DNA of 9,029 nt from Thermoleophilaceae bacterium (GTDB taxonomy: Bacteria; Actinomycetota; Thermoleophilia; Solirubrobacterales; Thermoleophilaceae), in assembly GCA_013813135.1 (NCBI GenBank), contig JACCSF010000271.1, positions 1 to 9,029 of the forward strand. The letters run 5' to 3'. Of the stretch, positions 1-6,368 are shown piece by piece. A program made the position numbers and the translations under genes. Position 1 is the stretch's first letter; every line of letters starts with the position of its first letter. The notes beneath the pieces were generated by a model. It worked only from the letters and a program-made list of their open reading frames with translations. It did not search any database and was not told where the DNA came from.

Positions 1-35
1 GTGCCAGTTGAAATAACCCACGGCGGAGCGGAACG
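1..35. other. Short left-edge segment, no feature seen
   Basis: These 35 bases lie beyond the stop codon of the first minus-strand glycosyltransferase. The stretch is richer in A/T than the genes beside it. I see no hairpin followed by a T run on the minus strand that would mark an intrinsic terminator, and no supportable coding frame. It could be the edge of an intergenic region or the end of a gene lying outside the window. Confidence 0.4.
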
Positions 36-1175
36 TTAGGCGGTTCGGCGCCCGTCCCGCGCCCGCCGCAACGCCCGCTCGTACGCCTCCATGGTCCCGC
101 GCGCGGCCTCGCTCCAGGAGAACTGCCCGGCACGCTCGATTCCGCGTCGCCCGCGATCGCGGTCGTCGAGGGAATCCCGCACCGCGGCGGCCGCCTCATC
201 CGGAGCGCCTGGATCGAAGTAGCGCGGAACCTCGCCGCCGAGCTCCCGAAGCACCGCGATGTCGGAGCAGGCGACCGGAACGCCGCGAGCCATCGCCTCG
301 AGGACGGGCAGGCCGAAGCCCTCCGCCCGCGTCGGGAACGCCGCACAGGAGGCGAGCTGCCAGAGCCGCTCGATCTCTGGATCCGAGAGGTAGCCGGCGA
401 AGCGCAAGCGGTCTTCGACCGCGAGCTCGCCGGCGAGCTCGCGCAGGCGCTCGGCATAGGGCTCCTGGTGCCCGGCGAGTACGACGACCACGTCGTCAGG
501 GAGCAGACGCGCGGCCCGGACCAGGAGCTCCTGGTTCTTGTGTGGACGGACTGCGGCGACGCAGGCGACGGCTCGCCCCCGCTCCAGGCCGAGCCGCCGG
601 CGGACAAGTGCCTCGTCCGCCGGACGGGCACGCGGAACCGGGCCGACGCCGTGGGGCACCACAGTGAACGAGTCCGGCATCAGGCGCAGGGTCGCGCAGA
701 TCTCGTCGCGCGCGGCCGTCGACCCGACGATCAGAGCGTCGGCGTCCCGAGCGGCTCGAGACACGACCTGCGTCATGCCCCAGGTGGTCACGCGCCCGAA
801 GGTCGCGATACGGATGAAGGTCACGTCGTGCAGCGTCACCACCGAGGGCAGGCCCGGAGTGAGGACCGGGCCGATGCTGGCCAGGCTGTGGAGCAGCTGG
901 GCGCCGGCCCGGCGAGCCAATAGCGGCAGCACCACCTGCTCGCACGTCTGGCGACGCACGCGGCGGTGCTCCTCGGCCGGCAGCGCATGCAGCTCGGCGA
1001 TCGACTCCCAGCCTTCCTCAGCCAGGGAGCGACGACCCGAGGCGGTCGTGAACAGGACGAGTCGCAGCTCGGGATACTCGTGGGCGAGGGCGGGCACGAG
1101 TCCGCGCAGGTAGGTCTCCGGCCCACCCGACTCCCCGGGGGCGAGGAACAGGGCATTCAGGGCCACGCTGTCCAC
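36..1175 (-). CDS. GT4 family glycosyltransferase (paralogue of the gene at 1995)
   Basis: Predicted retaining, nucleotide-sugar-dependent glycosyltransferase of the GT-B fold, acting in the cytoplasm on a growing glycan. With the GTG at 1175 as start it has 379 residues, normal for GT4. The N-terminal half opens with a beta strand and glycine loop (APGESGG, about residues 12-18). The C-terminal half carries the donor-site VRPHKN segment (Lys213) and the E-x7-E signature in EGFGLPVLEAM (Glu285, Glu293). The frame stays open to 1391, but that extension would run 132 nt into the divergent methyltransferase and looks like low-complexity Arg/Gly shadow. The start at 1175 is set by alignment with the paralogue at 1995, whose catalytic pair falls on the same residue numbers. 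GTGs at 1166 and 1187 are alternatives, and none has a clear Shine-Dalgarno. Sugar and acceptor specificity cannot be read from the sequence. Confidence 0.9.
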   Translation of the reverse strand: MDSVALNALFLAPGESGGPETYLRGLVPALAHEYPELRLVLFTTASGRRSLAEEGWESIAELHALPAEEHRRVRRQTCEQVVLPLLARRAGAQLLHSLASIGPVLTPGLPSVVTLHDVTFIRIATFGRVTTWGMTQVVSRAARDADALIVGSTAARDEICATLRLMPDSFTVVPHGVGPVPRARPADEALVRRRLGLERGRAVACVAAVRPHKNQELLVRAARLLPDDVVVVLAGHQEPYAERLRELAGELAVEDRLRFAGYLSDPEIERLWQLASCAAFPTRAEGFGLPVLEAMARGVPVACSDIAVLRELGGEVPRYFDPGAPDEAAAAVRDSLDDRDRGRRGIERAGQFSWSEAARGTMEAYERALRRARDGRRTA

Positions 1176-1259
1176 GCCCGGCGGCACGCCGAGACCATAG
1201 TCAAGACGCGAGCCACAACGCTCAGATCGTTTCAATCGGGACGCTAGGGTGCCGGACAC

Positions 1260-1973
1260 ATGGCACCTCACGCCGTCATTGCCATCGCTCGGCGGATCCG
1301 GCGACGCCTCACGGCGCCAGGCCCCACCTATCCGCTGCGCCTGGCGATCCTGACCATGCTGCTCGAGACCTTCGTATTCCTGCGCCACCAACTTACCCTT
1401 GCCACCACGGCGCGGCGCGAGCTCCCGGCGGAGCCCCTCCGGCTCAACCTCGGCTCTGGCTCCGACGTCCGCCCGGGATGGCTGAACATCGACTTCATGG
1501 GCGACGCGGATCTCCTGGTGGACCTGCGCCGCCCGCTGCCGCTACATGATCGGAGCGCCGAGCTCGCCTACAGCGAACACACCTTGGAGCACCTGGACTA
1601 CCCGACCGACGCCGAGGCGTTCCTGCGCGAATGCCTTCGGGTTCTGCGCCCGGGCGGCGTCGTCTCGGTCGGCGTCCCTGACGGCGAGCCGGCGATCGTG
1701 GACTACCCCTCCGGCGCTGGCTGGTACGAGCACTGGGCCCCTTCGTTTCCGCCCCGTCTCTCAACCCGGATGGAGCGGCTGAACTACCTCTTTCGCCAGG
1801 ATGGCGACCACCGCTTTGCCTACGACAGCGAGACGCTGCTGGCGCTTCTGCACCGCGTCGGGTTCACGGACGCGCGCCGCCGCCGGTTCGATCCCGCGAT
1901 CGACAGCGCCGCGCGAGAGGACGGCACGCTCTACGTCGAGGCCCGCGCCCCGCTGGCGGGCGCCGGACCCTAG
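1260..1973 (+). CDS. Class I SAM-dependent methyltransferase (COG4627/Methyltransf_11-like)
   Basis: A 237-residue protein with a Rossmann-type methyltransferase core. Motif I is LNLGSGSD (residues 62-69, SAM-binding glycine loop), followed by the acidic ribose-binding Asp78 in LNIDF. EHTLEH lies at 106-111 and the LRPGG turn at 129-133, as is typical of the Methyltransf_11 group. Proteins of this type often sit in surface-polysaccharide loci and may methylate a sugar or chain end; the substrate here is unknown. About 60 residues precede the core. They begin with an Arg-rich patch and contain a hydrophobic segment (about 25-48) that could contact the membrane. The ATG at 1260 has a weak AGGG (1246-1249) 10 nt upstream. 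The gene is divergent from the GT4 at 1175 (84 nt apart) and followed after 21 nt by another GT4, so the two plus-strand genes are probably co-transcribed. Confidence 0.88.
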   Translation: MAPHAVIAIARRIRRRLTAPGPTYPLRLAILTMLLETFVFLRHQLTLATTARRELPAEPLRLNLGSGSDVRPGWLNIDFMGDADLLVDLRRPLPLHDRSAELAYSEHTLEHLDYPTDAEAFLRECLRVLRPGGVVSVGVPDGEPAIVDYPSGAGWYEHWAPSFPPRLSTRMERLNYLFRQDGDHRFAYDSETLLALLHRVGFTDARRRRFDPAIDSAAREDGTLYVEARAPLAGAGP

Positions 1974-1994
1974 GCTGCCCCCGCCGCGTCGCCC

Positions 1995-3119
1995 GTGCGC
2001 GTCGGCCTCAACCTGATCTACCTCGTGCCGGGCGAGACGGGCGGCATGGAGGTGGTCGCGCGCGAGCTGATCCCGGAGCTGCGTCGCGTCAACCCGCGGC
2101 TCGAATTGACCGCCTTCGTGAATAGGGAGGCGGCAGAGGCGGCGGAGGGTCCCTGGCTGGACGAGATCCCGCACGTGGTGGTACCCGTGCACGCGCGCCG
2201 GCGGGTCGAGTGGGTGCGCGGCGAGCAGCAGCTCCTTCCGCGGCTCGCCCGTCGCCACGGGATCGAGGTCCTTCACAGCTTGGCGAGCACGGCGCCGGGC
2301 TGGGGTGCGTTTCGGCGGGTCGTCACCATCCACGACCTCATCTACCGGATCCACCCTGAGGCGCATGCTGGTGTGCTGACGCTGGGAATGCGCGTGCTGG
2401 TAGGCCTCGCAGCGCGGCGGTCGCACCGCGTAATCACCGACTCCCGCTCCACCCGGGACGACCTCGTGCGGCTGCTGTCGGTCCCGCCAGATCGGATCGA
2501 CGTCGTCCCTCTCGGCGTGCGCGCGTTGGACCGTGGCGCCCCCACGCCCGAACGCCTCCTGCGGTCGCGCTATGAGCTCGGAGACCGTCCGATCGTGCTG
2601 AGCGTGTCCGCCAGACGGCCGCACAAGAACCTGCTGCGGCTGCTCGACGCGGTGAACGCCATCCCGCCCGACGAACGCCCGATGATGGTCGTTCCCGGAT
2701 ATCCGACCTGGCACGAGCGCGAGCTGAGAAGCCGCGCGGCGGAGCTGGGGCTTCAAGGCGACGTACGGTTCGTCTCCTGGGTCCCCGACGCCGACCTCGA
2801 GGGTCTCTACCAGGCGTCCAGGTGCTTCGTGTTCCCTTCTCTGTACGAGGGATTCGGGCTGCCCGTCCTCGAGGCGATGCAGCGCGGATTGCCGGTCGCG
2901 TGCTCCGACCGCGCCTCGCTCCCCGAGATCGCAGGCGACGCGGCCCTGCTGTTCGATCCCGAGAACACCACGGCGATTACAGCAGCGATCGGACGGCTCC
3001 TCAGCGACGACGAGCTGTGCCTTCGCCTAGCCGCGGCGGGGCGGCGGCGGGCCGCCGGATTCACCTGGGAGCGGACCGCGCGCGAGACCCTCGCCGCCTA
3101 CGAACGAGCCGTTGCCTAG
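1995..3119 (+). CDS. GT4 family glycosyltransferase (paralogue of the gene ending at 36)
   Basis: A 374-residue GT-B glycosyltransferase expected to transfer a sugar from a nucleotide donor to a glycan acceptor in the cytoplasm. The N-terminus has the acceptor-domain glycine loop (VPGETGG, residues 10-16). The donor domain shows RRPHKN with Lys211, then EGFGLPVLEAM with the E-x7-E pair Glu285/Glu293, then an SLPEIAGDAALLFDP segment typical of GT4. The protein resembles the minus-strand GT4 at 36-1175 along its whole length, including the LHSLAS and TxHDx segments, so the two are paralogues around the methyltransferase gene. The GTG start at 1995 fits the beginning of the first beta strand. 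No Shine-Dalgarno is visible in the 21-nt gap after the methyltransferase stop, so translation may depend on reinitiation. The C-terminus ends convergent with the next gene, 22 nt apart. The family call is secure; the linkage formed is unknown. Confidence 0.92.
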   Translation: MRVGLNLIYLVPGETGGMEVVARELIPELRRVNPRLELTAFVNREAAEAAEGPWLDEIPHVVVPVHARRRVEWVRGEQQLLPRLARRHGIEVLHSLASTAPGWGAFRRVVTIHDLIYRIHPEAHAGVLTLGMRVLVGLAARRSHRVITDSRSTRDDLVRLLSVPPDRIDVVPLGVRALDRGAPTPERLLRSRYELGDRPIVLSVSARRPHKNLLRLLDAVNAIPPDERPMMVVPGYPTWHERELRSRAAELGLQGDVRFVSWVPDADLEGLYQASRCFVFPSLYEGFGLPVLEAMQRGLPVACSDRASLPEIAGDAALLFDPENTTAITAAIGRLLSDDELCLRLAAAGRRRAAGFTWERTARETLAAYERAVA

Positions 3120-3141
3120 CGCCGCTCGGGTTCGCACCGCT

Positions 3142-3783
3142 CTACAGGAAAGGCTGCCATTCCGTGCCGTGGCGCGGAGCCTCGAACGGCGCCACCGGCG
3201 ACTCGGGCTTCTCGATCACCGTCAACAGCGGGTAGCGGTGTACAGCGGCGACGTGCTGCTGCAGGCCGCTCGGATCGCTGCGCTCGTAGCCACGGGCGTC
3301 AGAGAGGGGCCAGGTCAGGCCGTCGACGAAGGCATTGAACGCGTGCCCGGCGCCGTGCACGTCCTCGCAGACGTACACGCCACCGGCCCTCAGGTTCGGC
3401 AGCATGGCGCGCAGCGTGGCGATCTGCTGGTGTGCTTCATGGCCACCGTCGTCGATCAAGACGTCGACCGGCCCGACCTCCCGGTGGAAGTCACCCCAGA
3501 ACTCCGGGTCGGCCTGGTCGCCGATGAAAACCGAAACCCCCTCGCCGGCGTACTTCCGGCACGCCGGTTCGATGTCGATTCCGTAGATGTGGCAGCCAGG
3601 TCCGAAGTAGTCGGCCCACATCGGAAGGCTGCCGCCGCTGTAGATGCCGACCTCGACGACCTGCACGGACCCGCCGACGAACTTGGCGAGGTGGCGGTGA
3701 TAGATCTCGAAGTAATGGCGCCACTTCCAGATGCCCGGTCCCTCCGTGTGCGCATCGAAGTAATCGCGTAGCGGGTTCGCAAT
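3142..3783 (-). CDS. MycE/TylE-like SAM-dependent O-methyltransferase, start unresolved
   Basis: Class I methyltransferase resembling the macrolide-sugar O-methyltransferases MycE/TylE and related polysaccharide-locus enzymes. Numbered from 3783, the SAM loop is EVGIYSGGSL (about 44-53), the ribose-binding acid is in YGIDIEP (about 67-73), and a probable metal/catalytic site is DDGGH (Asp111, Asp112, His115), followed by CEDVHG (Glu140, Asp141). The first ordinary start in frame is GTG 3666, which gives 174 residues. Upstream, however, the frame continues without a stop to 3915 and encodes NPLRDYF, GPGIWKW and HYFEIYHRH, which I recognise as the usual N-terminal segment of this family. I therefore extend the call to the ATT at 3783, an unusual initiator; CTG at 3822 or 3840 is possible. 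No strong ribosome binding site decides it. The gene lies downstream of, and in the same direction as, the GT4 at 3924. A methylated sugar product is inference. Confidence 0.75.
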   Translation of the reverse strand: MANPLRDYFDAHTEGPGIWKWRHYFEIYHRHLAKFVGGSVQVVEVGIYSGGSLPMWADYFGPGCHIYGIDIEPACRKYAGEGVSVFIGDQADPEFWGDFHREVGPVDVLIDDGGHEAHQQIATLRAMLPNLRAGGVYVCEDVHGAGHAFNAFVDGLTWPLSDARGYERSDPSGLQQHVAAVHRYPLLTVIEKPESPVAPFEAPRHGTEWQPFL

Positions 3784-3923
3784 GGCGTGCGCCGCGGCGC
3801 CACCCGGGCCAGGCGGCTCCAGACCCCTGGCGTACCTCAGGCCCGCGTCGAATGCGCGGATTTCGCTGCGACGAGGCGTGCGCGACGAAGGAAGCGACCC
3901 ATGCCGGGGGGCACCCTACCCGC

Positions 3924-5075
3924 CTAAAGGCGCGTCTCGGCGTAGCTCTCGGAGACCGTCTCCAGCGAGGCGCCGATCGAGAGGCGCTGGGCGTTCTCTG
4001 CGAACCACCGCGCGGTGGACGCGCGCAGATCGAAGCCCGCCTGCGCGACGCGAACGATGGCGTCGGCCAGGTCCTCCGGTCGCGACGAGCGGGCAACGAA
4101 GCCGTTCACGCCCTCCTGGACGAGTTCCACCGCCGCGTTGTCCGGCGCGGCCACGACCACGCTGGGCGTCGCTCGCGCGAACGCTTCCACCACGACCAGA
4201 CCGTACCCTTCGCGGCGGGACGGCAAGACCAGGCAGAGGGCCCGCTCGAGCGCCTCGTCGACACGCTCCGCGGAGACGAACCCGGGCACCTCGAGCGCTC
4301 CCTCGAGCCCGTGCTCGGCGCGGAGCCGGAGCACCTCGGCACGGTCCGGGCCGTCGCCGTAGATCTCGCCGCGCAGTTCCGGGATCCGTTCACGCGCGAG
4401 CGCGAGCGCCGGCACCAAGTCGGGCACGCACTTCTCGGGGATGTGCCGCCCGGCGAACACCACCACCGGCTCCGCGCGCCGGGGCTCGCGCGCCTCGAGG
4501 GACCCGGCGTATGCCCCCTCGAGCACCGTGACGCCGCCGCGCACCCCCGCCTCGCGCAGGCGTGCCGCGTGCAGGCGCGAGAAGCAGAACGCCCGCTGGG
4601 GGATACGCACGCAGAGCGCCTGCACCGCCTGACCGATCCGACCGCCGAGCGGACCGAGGTACTCGCGCCAGTAGTCGCGGCTCCAGACCTCGAACCAGTC
4701 CACCACCAACCGGTGGCCGCGCAGCGGGCGCGCCAGCCCCGCCGCGAGCAGCGAGAAGTACGGGAAGGAGGCCGTGTGCACGACGTCGTAGCGCGAGTTC
4801 GGCCGCAGCAGGTGCCAAAGCACGCCGAGGCCGAACACGATCGGCGGCAGGATGCGCCGCCGCCCGGGGTTGGCGTAGAGCCGCAGGCGCGGGCCGACGG
4901 CGACGACATCCACGCCCGGCACCTGACCGCGCTCGCCGCGCTCCCACTGCCGCAGCGTCAGGTATGTGACTTCGTGTCCCTGGGCGCCGAGCCGTTCGGC
5001 GAGGTTGCGGTACCAGCGCTCCGCGCCGCCGACGGTGTAGGGGAAGAGACAGTCGTAGACCAGGCAGATCCGCAT
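3924..5075 (-). CDS. GT4 family glycosyltransferase
   Basis: A 383-residue GT-B glycosyltransferase, more distant from the other two complete GT4 proteins here than they are from each other. The N-terminus has VGGAER (residues 15-20), a classic GT4 acceptor-domain motif. The central VVHTASFPYF (98-107) and DWFEVW (126-131) segments are typical of one GT4 subgroup. The donor domain has FAGRHIPEK with Arg210 and Lys215, YGDGPD (239-244), and EGYGLVVVEAF, which supplies the Glu289/Glu297 E-x7-E pair. The ATG at 5075 is preceded by GGAAGG (complement of 5087-5092) with an 11-nt spacer, so the start is reasonably secure. It is the first gene of a minus-strand pair with the methyltransferase at 3142 and is transcribed away from the GT2 operon across a 161-bp spacer. 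It probably extends a surface glycan from a nucleotide sugar; donor and acceptor are not readable from the sequence. Confidence 0.93.
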   Translation of the reverse strand: MRICLVYDCLFPYTVGGAERWYRNLAERLGAQGHEVTYLTLRQWERGERGQVPGVDVVAVGPRLRLYANPGRRRILPPIVFGLGVLWHLLRPNSRYDVVHTASFPYFSLLAAGLARPLRGHRLVVDWFEVWSRDYWREYLGPLGGRIGQAVQALCVRIPQRAFCFSRLHAARLREAGVRGGVTVLEGAYAGSLEAREPRRAEPVVVFAGRHIPEKCVPDLVPALALARERIPELRGEIYGDGPDRAEVLRLRAEHGLEGALEVPGFVSAERVDEALERALCLVLPSRREGYGLVVVEAFARATPSVVVAAPDNAAVELVQEGVNGFVARSSRPEDLADAIVRVAQAGFDLRASTARWFAENAQRLSIGASLETVSESYAETRL

Positions 5076-5109
5076 ACGGCCCGGAGCCTTCCATACCGTT
5101 CGCTACCAT

Positions 5110-5121
5110 CGCCGCGCGGCG
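5110..5121. repeat. 12-bp perfect palindrome CGCCGCGCGGCG
   Basis: This is a perfect inverted repeat in the divergent spacer, on the side nearer the GT4 gene. It could be an operator half of a regulatory region, but short all-G/C palindromes arise easily in DNA of this composition, so I give it little weight. Confidence 0.25.
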
Positions 5122-5143
5122 CGTCACTTTCGGGTGGTTCGCG

Positions 5144-5153
5144 TGTTGCAACA
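5144..5153. repeat. 10-bp perfect palindrome TGTTGCAACA
   Basis: This perfect inverted repeat lies in the A/T-richer middle of the divergent spacer and overlaps the candidate -35 hexamer at 5146-5151. That position suits an operator for a dimeric regulator controlling the GT2 operon. Unlike the neighbouring GC palindrome, its mixed composition makes chance somewhat less likely, though 10 bp is short. Confidence 0.35.
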
Positions 5154-5175
5154 TCCAACCAGCCGTTGTTTTAAG
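5146..5175 (+). promoter_or_regulatory. Candidate promoter for the GT2-DUF2142 operon
   Basis: TTGCAA at 5146-5151 resembles a -35 box, and TTTTAA/TTTAAG at 5169-5175 resembles a poor -10 box, 17-18 nt away. Transcription would start about 55 nt before the GTG at 5237. The -10 match is only 3-4 of 6 bases, so this is a suggestion only. Confidence 0.25.
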
Positions 5176-5236
5176 GCTCGTTCCCCTGAGCACTTTCGAG
5201 CAGACAACACGTCCGCCGAGCACCAAGGCCGAGTCA

Positions 5237-6367
5237 GTGCGGGCCGTAAAGGTGTCCGTCGTGATCCCATGCCTCAACGAGGCAGCCTCGATCGAGCGCT
5301 GCGTGCGCCGTGCGCTGGCCGCGCTCGAGGGACAGGAATGGGACGGCGAGGTCATCGTGGCGGACAACGGGTCCGAGGACGGCAGCGGAGAGCTCGCGAA
5401 GCGCGCCGGCGCCCTGGTCGTGCGTGAGCCGCGCCGCGGCTACGGCAGCGCCTATCTTGCCGGCTTCGCCGCCGCGGCCGGCGACTACATCGTGATGGCC
5501 GACGCCGACCTGACGTACGACTTTGGCGATATACCGCGCTTCGTCCGCGGGATGGACGAGGGCGCCGATCTGGTGATGGGCAACCGCATGAAGGGAATCC
5601 AGCCGGGCGCCATGCCGTGGCTGCACCGCTATGTCGGCAACCCCGTGCTGAGCGGCATCCTCAATCTCTTCTTTCAAATCGGTGTGGCTGACGCCCACTG
5701 TGGGATGCGCGCCGTGCGCCGCGACCGGCTCACCCGCCTCGATCTGCGCACCACCGGCATGGAGTTCGCTTCGGAGATGCTGGTGCGCGCCGGCAAGGAG
5801 CGGCTTGCGATCGCCGAGGTGCCGATCCATTACCACCCGCGTGAGGGTGAGTCGAAGCTTTCGAGCTTCCGCGACGGCTGGCGCCACCTGCGCTTCCTGC
5901 TCGTGCACAGTCCCAACTGGCTGTTCATCGTCCCCGGCGGGCTGATGGCGCTGTTCGGCGCGGTCGTGGCGCTGACGGTGCTGCTCCAGTTGCCGGTGTT
6001 CGGCCGCGCGTGGGACCTGCACTCCATGGTCGCGGGCGCGCTCCTGATGATCGTCGGCACGCAGGTGCTCGCTCTGGGTCTATGTGCCCACGCGTACGGC
6101 ACCTACTTCATGGGGGAGCAGGATCCCTGGTTCGACCGGATGCGAGCCCGCTTCCGGCTCGAGCACGGCCTGCTGCTCGGTGGCACGGTCACGCTGGCCG
6201 GAGTGGGCGTGGCGGCGGTGATCGTGGGGATCTGGGTCCATCGCGGCTTCGGCGCCCTGTCCGAGGAGCGCCTGGCGGTGCTGGCCGCCGCGCTGATCAT
6301 CGTCGGCATCCAGATCTTCTTCTCTTCGTTTCTCCTGAGCATCATCGGCCTGCGCCGGCGCCGCTAG
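5237..6367 (+). CDS. GT2 polyprenyl-phosphate-type glycosyltransferase with four C-terminal membrane helices
   Basis: A 376-residue protein that probably moves a sugar from a nucleotide donor onto a polyprenyl phosphate, like dolichol-phosphate-mannose/glucose synthases. The GT-A domain starts with VSVVIPCLNEAAS (residues 6-18), has the nucleotide-binding VADNGSEDGS (41-50), the metal-binding DxD as ADAD (Asp89, Asp91), and the DPM1-like ADAHCGMRA (151-159). A conserved HYHPREGESKLS stretch (198-209) leads to four predicted membrane helices at about 228-250, 262-287, 310-334 and 345-371. The GTG at 5237 has AAGG (5225-5228) 8 nt upstream; GTG 5252 is an alternative that would remove five residues. 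It is the first gene of a plus-strand operon, ending 1 nt before the next start. With a GT-C-like protein downstream, it most likely supplies that protein's lipid-linked sugar donor (inference). Confidence 0.92.
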   Translation: MRAVKVSVVIPCLNEAASIERCVRRALAALEGQEWDGEVIVADNGSEDGSGELAKRAGALVVREPRRGYGSAYLAGFAAAAGDYIVMADADLTYDFGDIPRFVRGMDEGADLVMGNRMKGIQPGAMPWLHRYVGNPVLSGILNLFFQIGVADAHCGMRAVRRDRLTRLDLRTTGMEFASEMLVRAGKERLAIAEVPIHYHPREGESKLSSFRDGWRHLRFLLVHSPNWLFIVPGGLMALFGAVVALTVLLQLPVFGRAWDLHSMVAGALLMIVGTQVLALGLCAHAYGTYFMGEQDPWFDRMRARFRLEHGLLLGGTVTLAGVGVAAVIVGIWVHRGFGALSEERLAVLAAALIIVGIQIFFSSFLLSIIGLRRRR

Positions 6368-6368
6368 C

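Larger units (their letters stand above)
5076..5236. promoter_or_regulatory. Divergent intergenic region between the GT4 and GT2 operons
   Basis: This 161-bp spacer separates two genes transcribed away from each other, so it should hold promoters for both. Its middle (about 5140-5210) is visibly richer in A/T than the surrounding DNA. It contains two perfect short palindromes, at 5110-5121 and 5144-5153, and a weak promoter-like hexamer pair on the plus strand. No riboswitch-like structure is evident. Confidence 0.55.

Noticed and set aside
1..39. Tail of a plus-strand gene ending in TAG at 37-39, overlapping the minus-strand TAA at 36-38
   Set aside because: The 12 visible codons have many A/T third positions, unlike every real gene here, and all three plus frames close within 39 bases, so there is no coding support.
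1176..1391. N-terminal extension of the first GT4 gene to the GTG at 1391
   Set aside because: The extra 72 residues are Arg/Gly/Ser-rich without motifs, overlap the divergent methyltransferase coding region, and are absent from the paralogue at 1995.
1761..2756. 331-aa open frame on the minus strand
   Set aside because: It is antisense to the methyltransferase and GT4 genes and shows only an Arg/His/Asp-rich shadow composition.
3120..3141. Terminator between the convergent genes ending at 3119 and 3142
   Set aside because: The 22-bp gap offers only about a 4-bp stem with no T run on either strand.
3784..3923. Hairpin terminator after the GT4 stop at 3924
   Set aside because: Only a 4-bp TGCC/GGCA stem is visible near 3900-3912, with no T tract, so read-through into the methyltransferase is more likely.
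3852..5174. 440-aa open frame on the plus strand
   Set aside because: It is antisense to the well-supported GT4 gene at 3924-5075. Its translation is His/Arg/Gln-rich low-complexity sequence with no motif, as expected from the complement of a GC-rich gene.
5234..6022. 262-aa open frame on the minus strand
   Set aside because: It is the complement shadow of the GT2 gene, rich in His/Ala/Arg and without recognisable motifs.
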